The notes under the pieces are model-generated. The model did not search any database. It was not told the origin of the DNA and worked only from the letters and a program-made list of their open reading frames with translations. From positions 19,431-83,430 of the IMG/VR virus record IMGVR_UViG_3300031857_000091: a DNA stretch of 64,000 nucleotides. The stretch is one strand, 5' to 3'. The translations under genes and the position numbers were made by a program. Shown piece by piece: positions 51,430-59,471 of this stretch (its first letter is position 1; every line of letters begins with the position of its first letter). The DNA is from a virus.

Positions 51430-51459
51430 TTATTACAACTATCTATACATTTAGTGCAA
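51430..51459 (-). promoter_or_regulatory. Predicted promoter in the right inverted-repeat arm
   Basis: Minus strand TTGCAC and TAATAA at 18 bp, same arrangement as at 350-379. Upstream of it lie two copies of the TTGTCCCTCGCACCGTATT word. Confidence 0.45.
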
Positions 51460-51810
51460 TACGGTGCGAGGGACAAGTATGTTTTAAAATAATACGGTGC
51501 GAGGGACAAGTACTAACATAACTGCAGCCTATATCTGATAAGCTATTTGCCAATTCTTTAAATGTTTTATTTATTAAACATATTTTTACTACAGTAGGTT
51601 AGGTTTGACATTTTTCTATTTAGGTACACCCCTACTCAATAGCAAATATTCTCTCAGAGACCCCTAGCATCAAATTCTAGACACTTTACTACCTAGTTAA
51701 TAGGATTGTTCATTTAACCATTTTTTCGAGCTTTACACGCCCACTGGCGCGAAACATTTAAGCTAAATAAAAAAACAAACCATTTCCGGCTAAAGAGAAA
51801 ATTACTCAAA
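51430..51810. repeat. Right arm of the ~380-bp inverted repeat
   Basis: Reverse-complement copy of 1-379. Substitutions are spread along the whole length with hardly any indels, including in the part far from any gene. DNA from 51811 to about 52080 holds no gene and only T/A-rich and G-run sequence (a run of seven G at about 52015). Confidence 0.85.
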
Positions 51811-52084
51811 TCCAACTGCTATCGGTAGTTTCCCTCATTCCGAGACTTGCGATCACCTGGCTGTTAGGTTTCCCATCCGAAAAAAAATAAACACGCTCTC
51901 GCGCATTTGCGCGCATTCCGGAATTTATTAATTTTTTTTAAACATCCAAACCAGATAGTTAGAAATAAATAAACCAGTTATTTGTTTAAAAAAAATATTT
52001 TCTTATATATAGATGGGGGGGTAAAAATTTTACCTACCTCTTGTTTTTTAAACAGCACTCACAAATATATTACTAATTGCCAAA

Positions 52085-52590
52085 AGTATTGTGGTTAACG
52101 GATGATAGCAATTTTTGCCTATCAAAAGTAAGATAGCTATTAAGCTAAAGTAACCTAAAGTTTTAAACCCCTAAAACCCGCATGGTTGACGGATGCGCGA
52201 GGGTGTCGGTTTTTTGATAAGGGTAAAAAAGAGGCTAAAACCATTATGGTTAACGGATGATAGCGGTTTTTGCCCAACCTTTTTCCGACAGCTAATGTTA
52301 GTGGTTGGTTAGTAAAAAAGTCTTCAAATCCTTACTGTTAAGGGATAAAACGGCTTTTTACTAAATTTAATAGGTTCTGCTGTATTATAACGTTAAAATA
52401 GGCTAAAACCCGCATGGTTGACGGATGCGTTTAACTTAAAAAAGCTTAAAATTGTTATACTACTAATTTTAAAAATCGTTATTTTATAAGGGTTTGAGAG
52501 TTTCTATTAGAATGGCTTTAAAAATAAAACAGGACTTGTAGCAAGCTAAGACTTGCGTGGTTGAGGGATGCGTCAAAGATTTTAAAGTAT
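52085..52590. repeat. Array of six hairpins with a constant GGTTRACGG loop
   Basis: Six copies of GGTTRACGG or a close variant lie at 52094, 52184, 52248, 52336, 52416 and 52559. Each sits between arms that pair but differ in sequence: CGCAT/ATGCG in copies 2 and 5, ATTAT/ATGAT in copy 3, GCGT/ATGC in copy 6. Most copies also have an outer AAAACC/GGTTTT pairing. Compensating changes with a fixed loop indicate a selected RNA or single-stranded DNA structure. The array fills the gap before the DUF4054-like gene. Confidence 0.7.
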
Positions 52591-52620
52591 AATTACAGAT
52601 ATATTTATTAACAATAAAAA

Positions 52621-52971
52621 ATGACTACTTTAGAAATAACATTGTCAATGTTTCGTTCTCAATATTTTGAATTTGCCGAAATTCCAGATGAATTAGTGAA
52701 TGTGAACTTAGCTAAAGCATTAAGAGTTGTAAATCAAGTCACTTGGAAAGATTATTATCAAGACGCAGTATTTCTATTAACTGCTCATGAGTTATTTCTT
52801 CGGCAACAGGAAGCTGTCCTAACTCAAGTACAATCCGCCGCAATTAGAGAACAAGCAAACTTTCAAACACTTAACTTGACAAGAGACTCTGATTATTATT
52901 CCCTTTCTCACTACGGGCTAAAGTTATTGGCATTAAAAAAACAACTACCAAAGTCTGGGTTTACCTGGTAG
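52621..52971 (+). CDS. Head-tail adaptor (DUF4054-like)
   Basis: A 116-aa protein with the DUF4054 pattern: FRSQYFEFAEIPDELVNVNL near residues 11-30, DAVFLLTAHELFLRQQEA near 44-62 and YYSLSHYGLKLLALKKQ near 91-107. These proteins form the ring under the portal. In related phages the gene follows the capsid gene directly; here it is alone, 40 kb from the capsid operon. Its start has no clear ribosome site. Confidence 0.65.
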   Translation: MTTLEITLSMFRSQYFEFAEIPDELVNVNLAKALRVVNQVTWKDYYQDAVFLLTAHELFLRQQEAVLTQVQSAAIREQANFQTLNLTRDSDYYSLSHYGLKLLALKKQLPKSGFTW

Positions 52972-52978
52972 TTGTTTT
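52938..52978. terminator. Terminator across the stop of the adaptor gene
   Basis: AAAACAACTACCA pairs with TGGTAGTTGTTTT. The stem overlaps the last codons and the stop of the gene, and it can act in both directions to end the cas operon too. Confidence 0.75.
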
Positions 52979-52993
52979 GATGCTTTTAGAGAA

Positions 52994-53515
52994 TTAAATC
53001 TTGTAATTCCGTGGCAACCAGAATATCTCCCCATCCTTTGGGCGATATTCTCGGATGCAATCAACTATTGCTGATGATTCCCCTAAGCTTAAGATTCCAA
53101 AGCGATCGCACCCACTATGTAAGGCGTAACGAACTTTTGCCGTTAATGGCTCGTTATTGATTTGAGCAACTATTTTAGTTCCGGTAACAACCTCTTTGAT
53201 ATTTGGCTTGGAATAAAGAGAAGCCGGGTAGATTCCAGGAAGATAAGATTTTTCTCTGGCTTTAGCGTGTTTTCCTCCTGGCATATAAGCAATATTTCGG
53301 TACTTAATGCAGACACTAGAAATATCGGGATTTTTATTGATGACTCCAACATCGACTGAATCTATGGGATAAGCAGTGATATCTAATTCACCAATAAACG
53401 AGAGAATGCACCCAAAAACAGTAGTCAAAGGAGGATATCGATAACTTTCTCGGTAATCGTGAGCAAATCTTCTAGGGAAAGACGCAACTGGCGCTTCTAT
53501 GTAAAGCTGTATCAT
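52994..53515 (-). CDS. cas5: CRISPR Cascade subunit Cas5
   Basis: A 173-aa Cas5 of the MYXAN (DevS/Cmx5) type. The N-terminal strand LYIEAPVASFPRRFAHDYRE near residues 3-22 and PPLTTVFGCILSFIGE near 28-43 are the Cas5 hallmarks, and GGKHAKAREKSYLP follows near 80-93. It caps the 5' handle of crRNA in the Cascade complex. It is shorter than usual (the family is commonly ~200-230 residues). Last gene of the cas operon; it overlaps cas7 by four bases. Confidence 0.75.
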   Translation of the reverse strand: MIQLYIEAPVASFPRRFAHDYRESYRYPPLTTVFGCILSFIGELDITAYPIDSVDVGVINKNPDISSVCIKYRNIAYMPGGKHAKAREKSYLPGIYPASLYSKPNIKEVVTGTKIVAQINNEPLTAKVRYALHSGCDRFGILSLGESSAIVDCIREYRPKDGEIFWLPRNYKI

Positions 53516-54384
53516 GATTGTTTGAAAAGCGCGTATTTAATAACATCGATACATTCTTTTATCCCATAACAGAGAGTTACTTCCATTTTCTCTAGGGTTT
53601 CGGCAAAATCCCCTAGCGCCGCTTCTCCTGCAACAATTATCTCATCAGGGTCGATGTCACCACAGGTTATTAATGGTTCTAGTTTTCTAGGAACACCGTC
53701 AGCATCAAAGCAATAAAGTATCTGAGGACTAGGGCTAGTTGTGATTCTTGCAACAATTGAAGCGGGAGCAAAGTCATATAAAAACCTAGAATGATTCCCT
53801 CCTACATGGCGCACATTAACAATAGCATCTAGTAAGTATTTGGCTCGCTCTGGTACGATAAAGTCTCCCATTTTAAACGCTACAGTATATTGATACTGCG
53901 TTGCGTGCACTTCGACGTTATACAGAGAAGTACTCGTTTTCATCTCTCCAGCTTTAGCGTTAAATATTTTGTCGCCATCATAGGGAGTTAAGCTCATCGC
54001 TCTGGCAACTTCTAAAACACCTCTTCTTTTTGTTGTGGCGTTTTTATTCTTGCTATCTTTCTTAGCATCCATGTAGCCAAAGATGTCATCATCTATGTAC
54101 TTGGTTTCATCATACCCCTCGTCTTTTATTTGATATTCGTCTACCATTGCGTCATAGATTCGATTGACTTGCTCTGGGTACACATTCCCCAAGTATTCTC
54201 GATATGCCCAGCGAATAGCTTCAGAGCTAACCGTTGTAAATTCTTGTATGAAACTATTATTTCTTAAGGAAATTTTCTGCAACGTAGATGTATTAGTTCC
54301 ATCTCCTTCTCCTCTATTATTAGAAGCAAATCCAAATGGCGTTAAGATGGAGATGAAACAATATTTATTATTGATAGGATTCAT
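53512..54384 (-). CDS. cas7: CRISPR Cascade backbone Cas7 (DevR-like)
   Basis: A 290-aa Cas7/DevR protein. Early strand ISILTPFGFASNNRGEG is followed by TLQKISLRNNSFIQEFTTVS and SEAIRWAYREYL near residues 34-68, the DevR pattern. Later VARAMSLTPYDGDKIFNAKA, NVEVHATQYQYTVAFKM and RHVGGNHSRFLYDFAP near 190-210 complete the RRM-like fold with its Gly-rich loop. Cas7 polymerises along crRNA. It overlaps cas8 by 17 bases and cas5 by four. Confidence 0.8.
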   Translation of the reverse strand: MNPINNKYCFISILTPFGFASNNRGEGDGTNTSTLQKISLRNNSFIQEFTTVSSEAIRWAYREYLGNVYPEQVNRIYDAMVDEYQIKDEGYDETKYIDDDIFGYMDAKKDSKNKNATTKRRGVLEVARAMSLTPYDGDKIFNAKAGEMKTSTSLYNVEVHATQYQYTVAFKMGDFIVPERAKYLLDAIVNVRHVGGNHSRFLYDFAPASIVARITTSPSPQILYCFDADGVPRKLEPLITCGDIDPDEIIVAGEAALGDFAETLEKMEVTLCYGIKECIDVIKYALFKQS

Positions 54385-55786
54385 TGTTGTTTTCTATTGA
54401 ATTAGGGAAATTGTACAGAAAAATAGATTGCAGTAGACAATCTCTAATTATTTTCCAATCATGTTCTGTTGCAAAGAATAAATCAATTTTTTCTGGGAAT
54501 AGTTTAGACAAATTCCTTTTGAAACTAAACTCGTTAGTAGGAGATTTCAATAAGTAACAAGTTTTAACTCTTAAACTGCGATAATTGGGAGTAGCTTTTT
54601 TTATTTTTTTGCTTTTGACATAAGCTTCCCACGCGGCTTCACTTAAAAACAATACTTCTTTGTAATAACTATCCCCGTGTTCTTGAATAAAAGACTTCAG
54701 AGTTTGTTTTTCGTAATATTGTTTCGTTAACAAAAATTGACCTAAATTGTAATGCCAATCGTTATTATTAATTAAATTCTCGGCAATAAATCCTAGCAAA
54801 TGAGATGAACTGATAAAAGTTTTTTCCTTTTCAGAAACTTTTGCTGAAGAATCAGTGTTAACAACTCTGGCTGTGTTAGGAATAGACAGGGAGAAAGCCT
54901 TAAAAAGCTCCCTGGTTTTATTATTGGTTGTCGGTCTGACAACTTTTTTCTTGATAAACCTCTGCTTTGAATTCCATTTTTGAGTACCTAAGACATAAAT
55001 CTCTTTTTCGAGTCCGTCTATATGTTTTTTGTAATGCGGTTGACAAGCAAAAGATAATAGAGCATCTCCAAATGATGAATAAAAAGAAAAAAGTAAATTT
55101 CTGGGGACTTTTGTCTCTAGTTGCTTGATTAAGTCATAAGGCTGTATTAAGACCATTCCTTTTCTTGCCCCTAAAGAATCATTGGATAATGAAACTATCG
55201 GCGCTTCTAGTGGGAGAAAAAACAACAAAAGAAATTTCTCTATTGATTCTAGGTTTTTCTCTGGGTTATGCTCATCCAATATCATTCCAGGAAAATTATT
55301 ACTTTTTATCTGGACTTTAGAAGCGAAAGTACCTTGTTGGGTAAACAATGCGGAAATAGCAGATGTGTAATAACAATCACTGATAGCTCTAGTTGTGGCA
55401 TGAAACGGAATGTTATCATTTCCAATAGTAAAAGTAAACTCTTTTTTTTCTCCAGTAAATTTCTTATGAGTATTATGTTGAAGAAAAGAATATAACAACC
55501 CTTCGCTAAAAACATACTTTTCTTCATCAGTCATCTCAAGACAAGGGGAGTTGATTAGCCCATCTTGAATAGAATAAGCAAACTTATTTAAAACGCTAAA
55601 AGCTATAATGTCGCTGCACTCATACGAAAGATTGATATGCCGAGGCTCAATTGAGTAAGTTATCTGATTTGGAGCTAATAAGTTTAGGCGATCGCCATAA
55701 TTTAAGGCTTTGGCAAGTCCCAAGATTCCTATCTTGTGTGGTAATAAATAATCTGGATTATCTAGCGAAAACATAAAGTTATTCAT
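54368..55786 (-). CDS. cas8: CRISPR Cascade large subunit Cas8 (I-B/MYXAN-like)
   Basis: A 472-aa protein in the large-subunit position of the operon. The first 25 residues (SLDNPDYLLPHKIGILGLAK) match the start of MYXAN Cas8 (Cmx1), where a GLxGL pattern is usual. The rest is variable, as is normal for Cas8. The C-terminal ~150 residues are helical (SSHLLGFIAENLI, FLLTKQYYEKQTLKSFIQ), fitting a Cas11-like bundle. No ATG lies in the last ~240 codons, so any separate Cas11 would need a GTG or TTG start. The size is small for the family. It recognises PAM and recruits Cas3 in known systems, but no Cas3 is encoded here. Confidence 0.7.
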   Translation of the reverse strand: MNNFMFSLDNPDYLLPHKIGILGLAKALNYGDRLNLLAPNQITYSIEPRHINLSYECSDIIAFSVLNKFAYSIQDGLINSPCLEMTDEEKYVFSEGLLYSFLQHNTHKKFTGEKKEFTFTIGNDNIPFHATTRAISDCYYTSAISALFTQQGTFASKVQIKSNNFPGMILDEHNPEKNLESIEKFLLLFFLPLEAPIVSLSNDSLGARKGMVLIQPYDLIKQLETKVPRNLLFSFYSSFGDALLSFACQPHYKKHIDGLEKEIYVLGTQKWNSKQRFIKKKVVRPTTNNKTRELFKAFSLSIPNTARVVNTDSSAKVSEKEKTFISSSHLLGFIAENLINNNDWHYNLGQFLLTKQYYEKQTLKSFIQEHGDSYYKEVLFLSEAAWEAYVKSKKIKKATPNYRSLRVKTCYLLKSPTNEFSFKRNLSKLFPEKIDLFFATEHDWKIIRDCLLQSIFLYNFPNSIENNNESYQ

Positions 55787-55839
55787 TGTTAGTTATCTCA
55801 TCTAAAGAATTCACTCACCATTAGGTAGTGGAGTGTCAA
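55787..55839 (-). mobile_element. IS605-like left-end fragment between cas6 and cas8
   Basis: A 53-bp piece matching the left end of the two IS copies: TTGAC target, CCACTACC/GGTGAGTG hairpin and GAGATAACTAACA. The TTGAC includes the stop codon of cas6, and the last base touches the cas8 ATG. The rest of the element is gone. It therefore supplies the intergenic leader and the region in front of the cas8 start. Confidence 0.75.
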
Positions 55840-56486
55840 TCAAACCACCCACATCCCATGTGTCTTTTTCCCCCAATACCTTGTACTTTTAAAGCAATAG
55901 ATTCCTGATTGCTTAAATTATTAATCTTGACTCCGTAGCCAATGTATGTAGTTTTGTGAGAATCTTTTTCTACGGTCATTATTGTATGGTTAGTTGCATT
56001 CCACGTGTTTTCTAACAAGAGCGGTTCTTTATCGATGTTGAGTATTGATAACTGTTTTTTGCAAGAGGCTAAAAATCTTTCTTGAGAATTTATTGTGTTC
56101 CAGAAAGGATATTTAATAATAACCATTTCTGAAATCAAGCTTTTTTCAGGACAAAGCGGGAGAATTGTTGCCTCATAAATAAAAACCTTGGTATTCCCTA
56201 TTGAAATAATTTGCTCGTTTAATGTTTTTTTTAACTCTGCAAGATAATCATGTGGTCCTCTAATTTTTAGTTTTGACTTGTTTGTAATGATTGTCCCGTA
56301 CCTAAAAGGTTTCCCAGATATTCTAGAAATATTAACATCAATTGGAAAATTTATATCAACTAAAAGTCCTGGATTTTTATCAAGAATCTTTCTTTTGAGT
56401 GCCGAATAAAGTTTATAGCCATGGTCAGCATTTATTCTATTCCCAATTACTGAGAAGAATAATTCAACAATTTCTAACTTTGCCAT
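55836..56486 (-). CDS. cas6: CRISPR RNA endonuclease Cas6 (MYXAN/Cmx6 type)
   Basis: A 216-aa Cas6. ELFFSVIGNRINADHGYKLY at residues 8-27 is the MYXAN pattern with candidate catalytic His 22; SKLKIRGP near 72-79 is the next conserved strand. The glycine-rich end GIGGKRHMGCGWF at 203-215 is the classic Cas6 G-loop. It cuts pre-crRNA at repeats and stays bound. It is the first gene of the operon, and its last codon is set by the IS-derived stop, so a few C-terminal residues may have been lost. No repeat array for it to cut is seen nearby. Confidence 0.85.
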   Translation of the reverse strand: MAKLEIVELFFSVIGNRINADHGYKLYSALKRKILDKNPGLLVDINFPIDVNISRISGKPFRYGTIITNKSKLKIRGPHDYLAELKKTLNEQIISIGNTKVFIYEATILPLCPEKSLISEMVIIKYPFWNTINSQERFLASCKKQLSILNIDKEPLLLENTWNATNHTIMTVEKDSHKTTYIGYGVKINNLSNQESIALKVQGIGGKRHMGCGWFD

Positions 56487-56578
56487 TGCAATTTGACTTT
56501 TTATTGGATTGAAGTAAAGTTTATCATCAAGATTTATGGTGGGGTTATTGTTTAAAATTAAAGAAAAAGGTAACTTTC

Positions 56579-57322
56579 ATGTACACTTTGGTTGCAAACT
56601 CCCCTACTGTCATCAAAAGAAGTCTTGAACAATCATTTGAATTATTGCCTCAAGATAAACAAAATGTACTACCAGGTAAAAAAATTGTTAGTTCTGCTCT
56701 TAAGTCAAAAGCAGATAATCATTTTCAAATCTGCATTGATGGAGAAACATGGTTTATATATGCGCCTCATTGGATATTTCATATAGATTTATTGCAGTTA
56801 TCTGTTAAAGACTTACAGGGAGTTTTTTCTTATACCCCGGTATCTATCTTGGAAGCTTCATTACCATCTCTGCAAGAAGGGATAGATAAATATCAAATTG
56901 GATTTAATAGACAAAGAATTGCTGCTTTTCTTGCGCAAATAGGGCACGAATCAGGAGGACTGCGTTATACAGTCGAGCTAGCATCAGGGCAAGCCTATGA
57001 ATGGAGAAAAGACTTAGGTAATGTTAATCCTGGCGATGGAGTAAAGTTTAAAGGGCGCGGGTGGATACAGCTCACTGGGCGACACAATTATCGTCAAGCG
57101 GGTAAAGCTATTGGAGTTGATTTAGAGGCTAAGCCAGAATTAGCAGCAGACCCTAAATATTTAGGGTTATTAGCAGGATGGTTTTGGCACAGCCGTAACC
57201 TAAACTATTGGGCGGATAAAGGAGACTTTGAAAAAATAACCCGCCTAATTAATGGCGGGTTAAATGGGTATGCTGATAGATTAAGTTATTGGCAGCGGGC
57301 TAAAAAGGTCCTAGGAATTTAG
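56579..57322 (+). CDS. Endolysin, GH19-type with SH3-like N-terminus
   Basis: A 247-aa cell-wall hydrolase. Residues 1-85 form a beta-rich, probably wall-binding domain. The catalytic part is of the GH19 chitinase/lysozyme group: FLAQIGHESGG at 117-127 with Glu 124, then FKGRGWIQLTGRHNY at 157-171 and LINGGLNGYADR near 223-234. No signal peptide, so it would need a holin. AAAAGGTAACTTTC precedes the ATG. It is divergent from cas6, with 92 bp between them. Confidence 0.85.
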   Translation: MYTLVANSPTVIKRSLEQSFELLPQDKQNVLPGKKIVSSALKSKADNHFQICIDGETWFIYAPHWIFHIDLLQLSVKDLQGVFSYTPVSILEASLPSLQEGIDKYQIGFNRQRIAAFLAQIGHESGGLRYTVELASGQAYEWRKDLGNVNPGDGVKFKGRGWIQLTGRHNYRQAGKAIGVDLEAKPELAADPKYLGLLAGWFWHSRNLNYWADKGDFEKITRLINGGLNGYADRLSYWQRAKKVLGI

Positions 57323-58041
57323 GCAATTACCTCAAATTGGTCAAGGTATCGACAAGCCGGGTAATAGCCTTCTAGAATGAGGACATCGGTAAAAATCTTG
57401 AGTTGCAAAGCACTCATGTTGGAATGTAAAGCTAAAGCATATATTTCGGCATATCGCGGAGGCATTTCTAGGTTATTGGCGACAAAGCCTGAAAAAGCTA
57501 ACACCCCTTGTCTAGCAGCAGTTAAATCTTTTTCCAGAAATTCTATTCGTCTTTCTAATGCTTCCGTATAGGGATTAGATGACCCTTCAATAAATGTCTC
57601 CATGTCTGCAAAACGGATATTATCTCCGTATCGAGATTTTGCTAGTTGCCAACTAGATTTAGCTTTTTGAAGTTGACCTTGTCTTACCATCAAGGTTCCT
57701 GTTTTTTTGTTAATGGTGATAAAAGGAAACTTGATAACGAATTTGGATTGCTTGAATTGGTCACGTCTTAGCCAGGTTAAATCTTTATCTGTCCAGACCA
57801 TTCTATGCCACCAAACCAATTTAATGGCATAGACGTAATCATTTTTTATTTTCCCTAGGGACTCTAGAAACTCCTTAAAGGACGAATAGCCTAGTTCTTG
57901 GTAGATAGCCAAGTTATTAACTTCCTGCTCTATTTCGTTAGCACAAAAAACTAAGTTACTCCATGAGTGCTCTTTGAGTAGGGCGTTATAAAAAACCTGT
58001 ATTGAAGTCTTTTCAAGTTGCAGCAATGATAGTTGTGACAT
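57319..58041 (-). CDS. Hypothetical protein of the replication region
   Basis: A 240-aa helical soluble protein. Middle part KSKFVIKFPFITINKKTGTL is beta; the C-terminal part has a coiled segment EALERRIEFLEKDLTAARQG. It lies 57 bp downstream of the SSB-tail protein gene on the same strand. No family recognised. Confidence 0.5.
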   Translation of the reverse strand: MSQLSLLQLEKTSIQVFYNALLKEHSWSNLVFCANEIEQEVNNLAIYQELGYSSFKEFLESLGKIKNDYVYAIKLVWWHRMVWTDKDLTWLRRDQFKQSKFVIKFPFITINKKTGTLMVRQGQLQKAKSSWQLAKSRYGDNIRFADMETFIEGSSNPYTEALERRIEFLEKDLTAARQGVLAFSGFVANNLEMPPRYAEIYALALHSNMSALQLKIFTDVLILEGYYPACRYLDQFEVIA

Positions 58042-58098
58042 AGTTTTATCCTTGAATGAATTTGGAAAAATTCCCGGGTTATCCCGGGAAAAGATTGG

Positions 58099-59064
58099 TT
58101 AGAATGGTGGTTCAATTTCTTCTAGCAGATCGCGTTGAGCTTCTTGAAGAGCAGCCATATCTGATTCAAGATTAATGGGTGCTTCTTCTTTAGGACTAGG
58201 GGCATCAATTGATTTAATAGCTCGGAAAAACGCTTCTTCATAGTCTTCGTACCAGCTAGATATGGTCTGTCCTGTTGGTGATGAAGGAACTATCAAGAGA
58301 TTGTCTAGCACTTCTGGCATTATCTTAATTGTCCGTGTGTCCTTGCCCTTGCCGTAACGAAACTCTTCTTTTACTTTTAGTTCATCTGTTATCCCCAATC
58401 TTGATGAAACATATTCGTGCGGAGCTTTCATTGCCGTTTTATATGGAGATAAGTTCCAATCCATGACTAAAAAAGAATGAGCCCTGGAGCTTAATGTTTG
58501 CTTAGGTTTTCCCGCTTTTTTGAAAAACTCAAGTTCTAGCTCCTGCAATGTTTTTTTTCTTTCTTGGGAAAAAGCTGCTCCAACAGCACCTCTCAGTGAA
58601 AGTTTTATAGGAGTAGAGCTAATTAACTGGTTAGCCTGGTTCAAAGGGGCAATTAGCCACCATGAGCGGGTGTTATATGTTTGGGAATCTTGTGCAACTA
58701 ATTTGCCAAAATCACTAACCCCTCCGTTATCGGCAAAATAAAAGCCCATAATCTGTCTTCCTGACTGTACAACCAGTGGGGTTATGTGCAGAACGATAAA
58801 CCTTAAATGTGGGGTAATAAACCCCTCTATAATTTCTTCGCCATCCCGAAAGGCTTGCTCATGAGGTTGCATCCCTTCAGTATTTAACCCAGACAACTCG
58901 ACGTTCTCTTTAGAGATGAATATGCCATGAGAAGGGTTCAACTTCTCTAATTGCGCTTGTGGCAGATTAGGCGCATTTAGTATTTGGCAGTAGGGCAGTC
59001 CTTGACGGACTTCGGACGAGAACTCGGAGAATAATTCAGCGTAGTTAATCATTGTGTTTTTCAT
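58099..59064 (-). CDS. Putative ssDNA-binding protein with acidic tip
   Basis: A 321-aa protein I associate with the cyanobacterial DUF5895 group. Its start GLPYCQILNAPNLPQAQLEK near residues 18-37 and a central beta section are followed by an acidic disordered tail that ends LLEEIEPPF. A terminal acidic, Pro-Phe tip is the mark of SSB proteins, where it recruits replication enzymes. That role would fit a phage with its own primase and helicase. The tip comparison is visible; the DUF name and function are less certain. Confidence 0.55.
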   Translation of the reverse strand: MKNTMINYAELFSEFSSEVRQGLPYCQILNAPNLPQAQLEKLNPSHGIFISKENVELSGLNTEGMQPHEQAFRDGEEIIEGFITPHLRFIVLHITPLVVQSGRQIMGFYFADNGGVSDFGKLVAQDSQTYNTRSWWLIAPLNQANQLISSTPIKLSLRGAVGAAFSQERKKTLQELELEFFKKAGKPKQTLSSRAHSFLVMDWNLSPYKTAMKAPHEYVSSRLGITDELKVKEEFRYGKGKDTRTIKIMPEVLDNLLIVPSSPTGQTISSWYEDYEEAFFRAIKSIDAPSPKEEAPINLESDMAALQEAQRDLLEEIEPPF

Positions 59065-59093
59065 TGTGTTTTTCGTTGTGTTTTGTGTTGTGT

Positions 59094-59318
59094 TTAAGCG
59101 ATTTTGTGAATTCGGTTAATCAGCTTTTTGGGTTGATTACTAAATTGTCGGTATCCGTATTGACTATCTAAAACCCAGCCCATAGGCTTGCATTGAGATA
59201 GCTCTCCTATCTTTTCCTTGCCAGAAAAGAACTCTAGAACGTTAGCATCGTCCTTAAACTGAAACTCTAAACCGAGGTTATCTGCGTAAAGTATTAACCG
59301 CTCCCATGTTTTATTCAT
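59094..59318 (-). CDS. Hypothetical small protein
   Basis: A 74-aa basic soluble protein with WERLILYADNLGLEFQFKDD at its start and a basic end. It precedes the SSB-tail gene by 29 bp and is likely in the same operon. Confidence 0.5.
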   Translation of the reverse strand: MNKTWERLILYADNLGLEFQFKDDANVLEFFSGKEKIGELSQCKPMGWVLDSQYGYRQFSNQPKKLINRIHKIA

Positions 59319-59471
59319 GCGTTTGATTCCTGGTTTATTTGTTTCTTGACTAATTAAAGCAGTTTATTCACAAATAAGCAAGAAAAAAATAACGTATTTT
59401 TGTAAAGTTTTGCTTGACACGTGAACCAATCTCTGCTCTTAGATTATCTTAAATTACTTTTATAAAAAGAC

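Noticed and set aside
52085-52590. CRISPR array next to the cas operon
   Set aside because: Repeats share only a ~9-base loop, stems differ, and spacing is 64-143 bp. A real array has near-identical repeats at constant spacing.
53162-53359. Plus-strand frame inside cas5
   Set aside because: Shadow of the cas5 gene; no ribosome site and no homology seen.
52994-56486. CRISPR-associated transposon
   Set aside because: No TnsA, TnsB, TnsC or TniQ homologue is present anywhere in the window.
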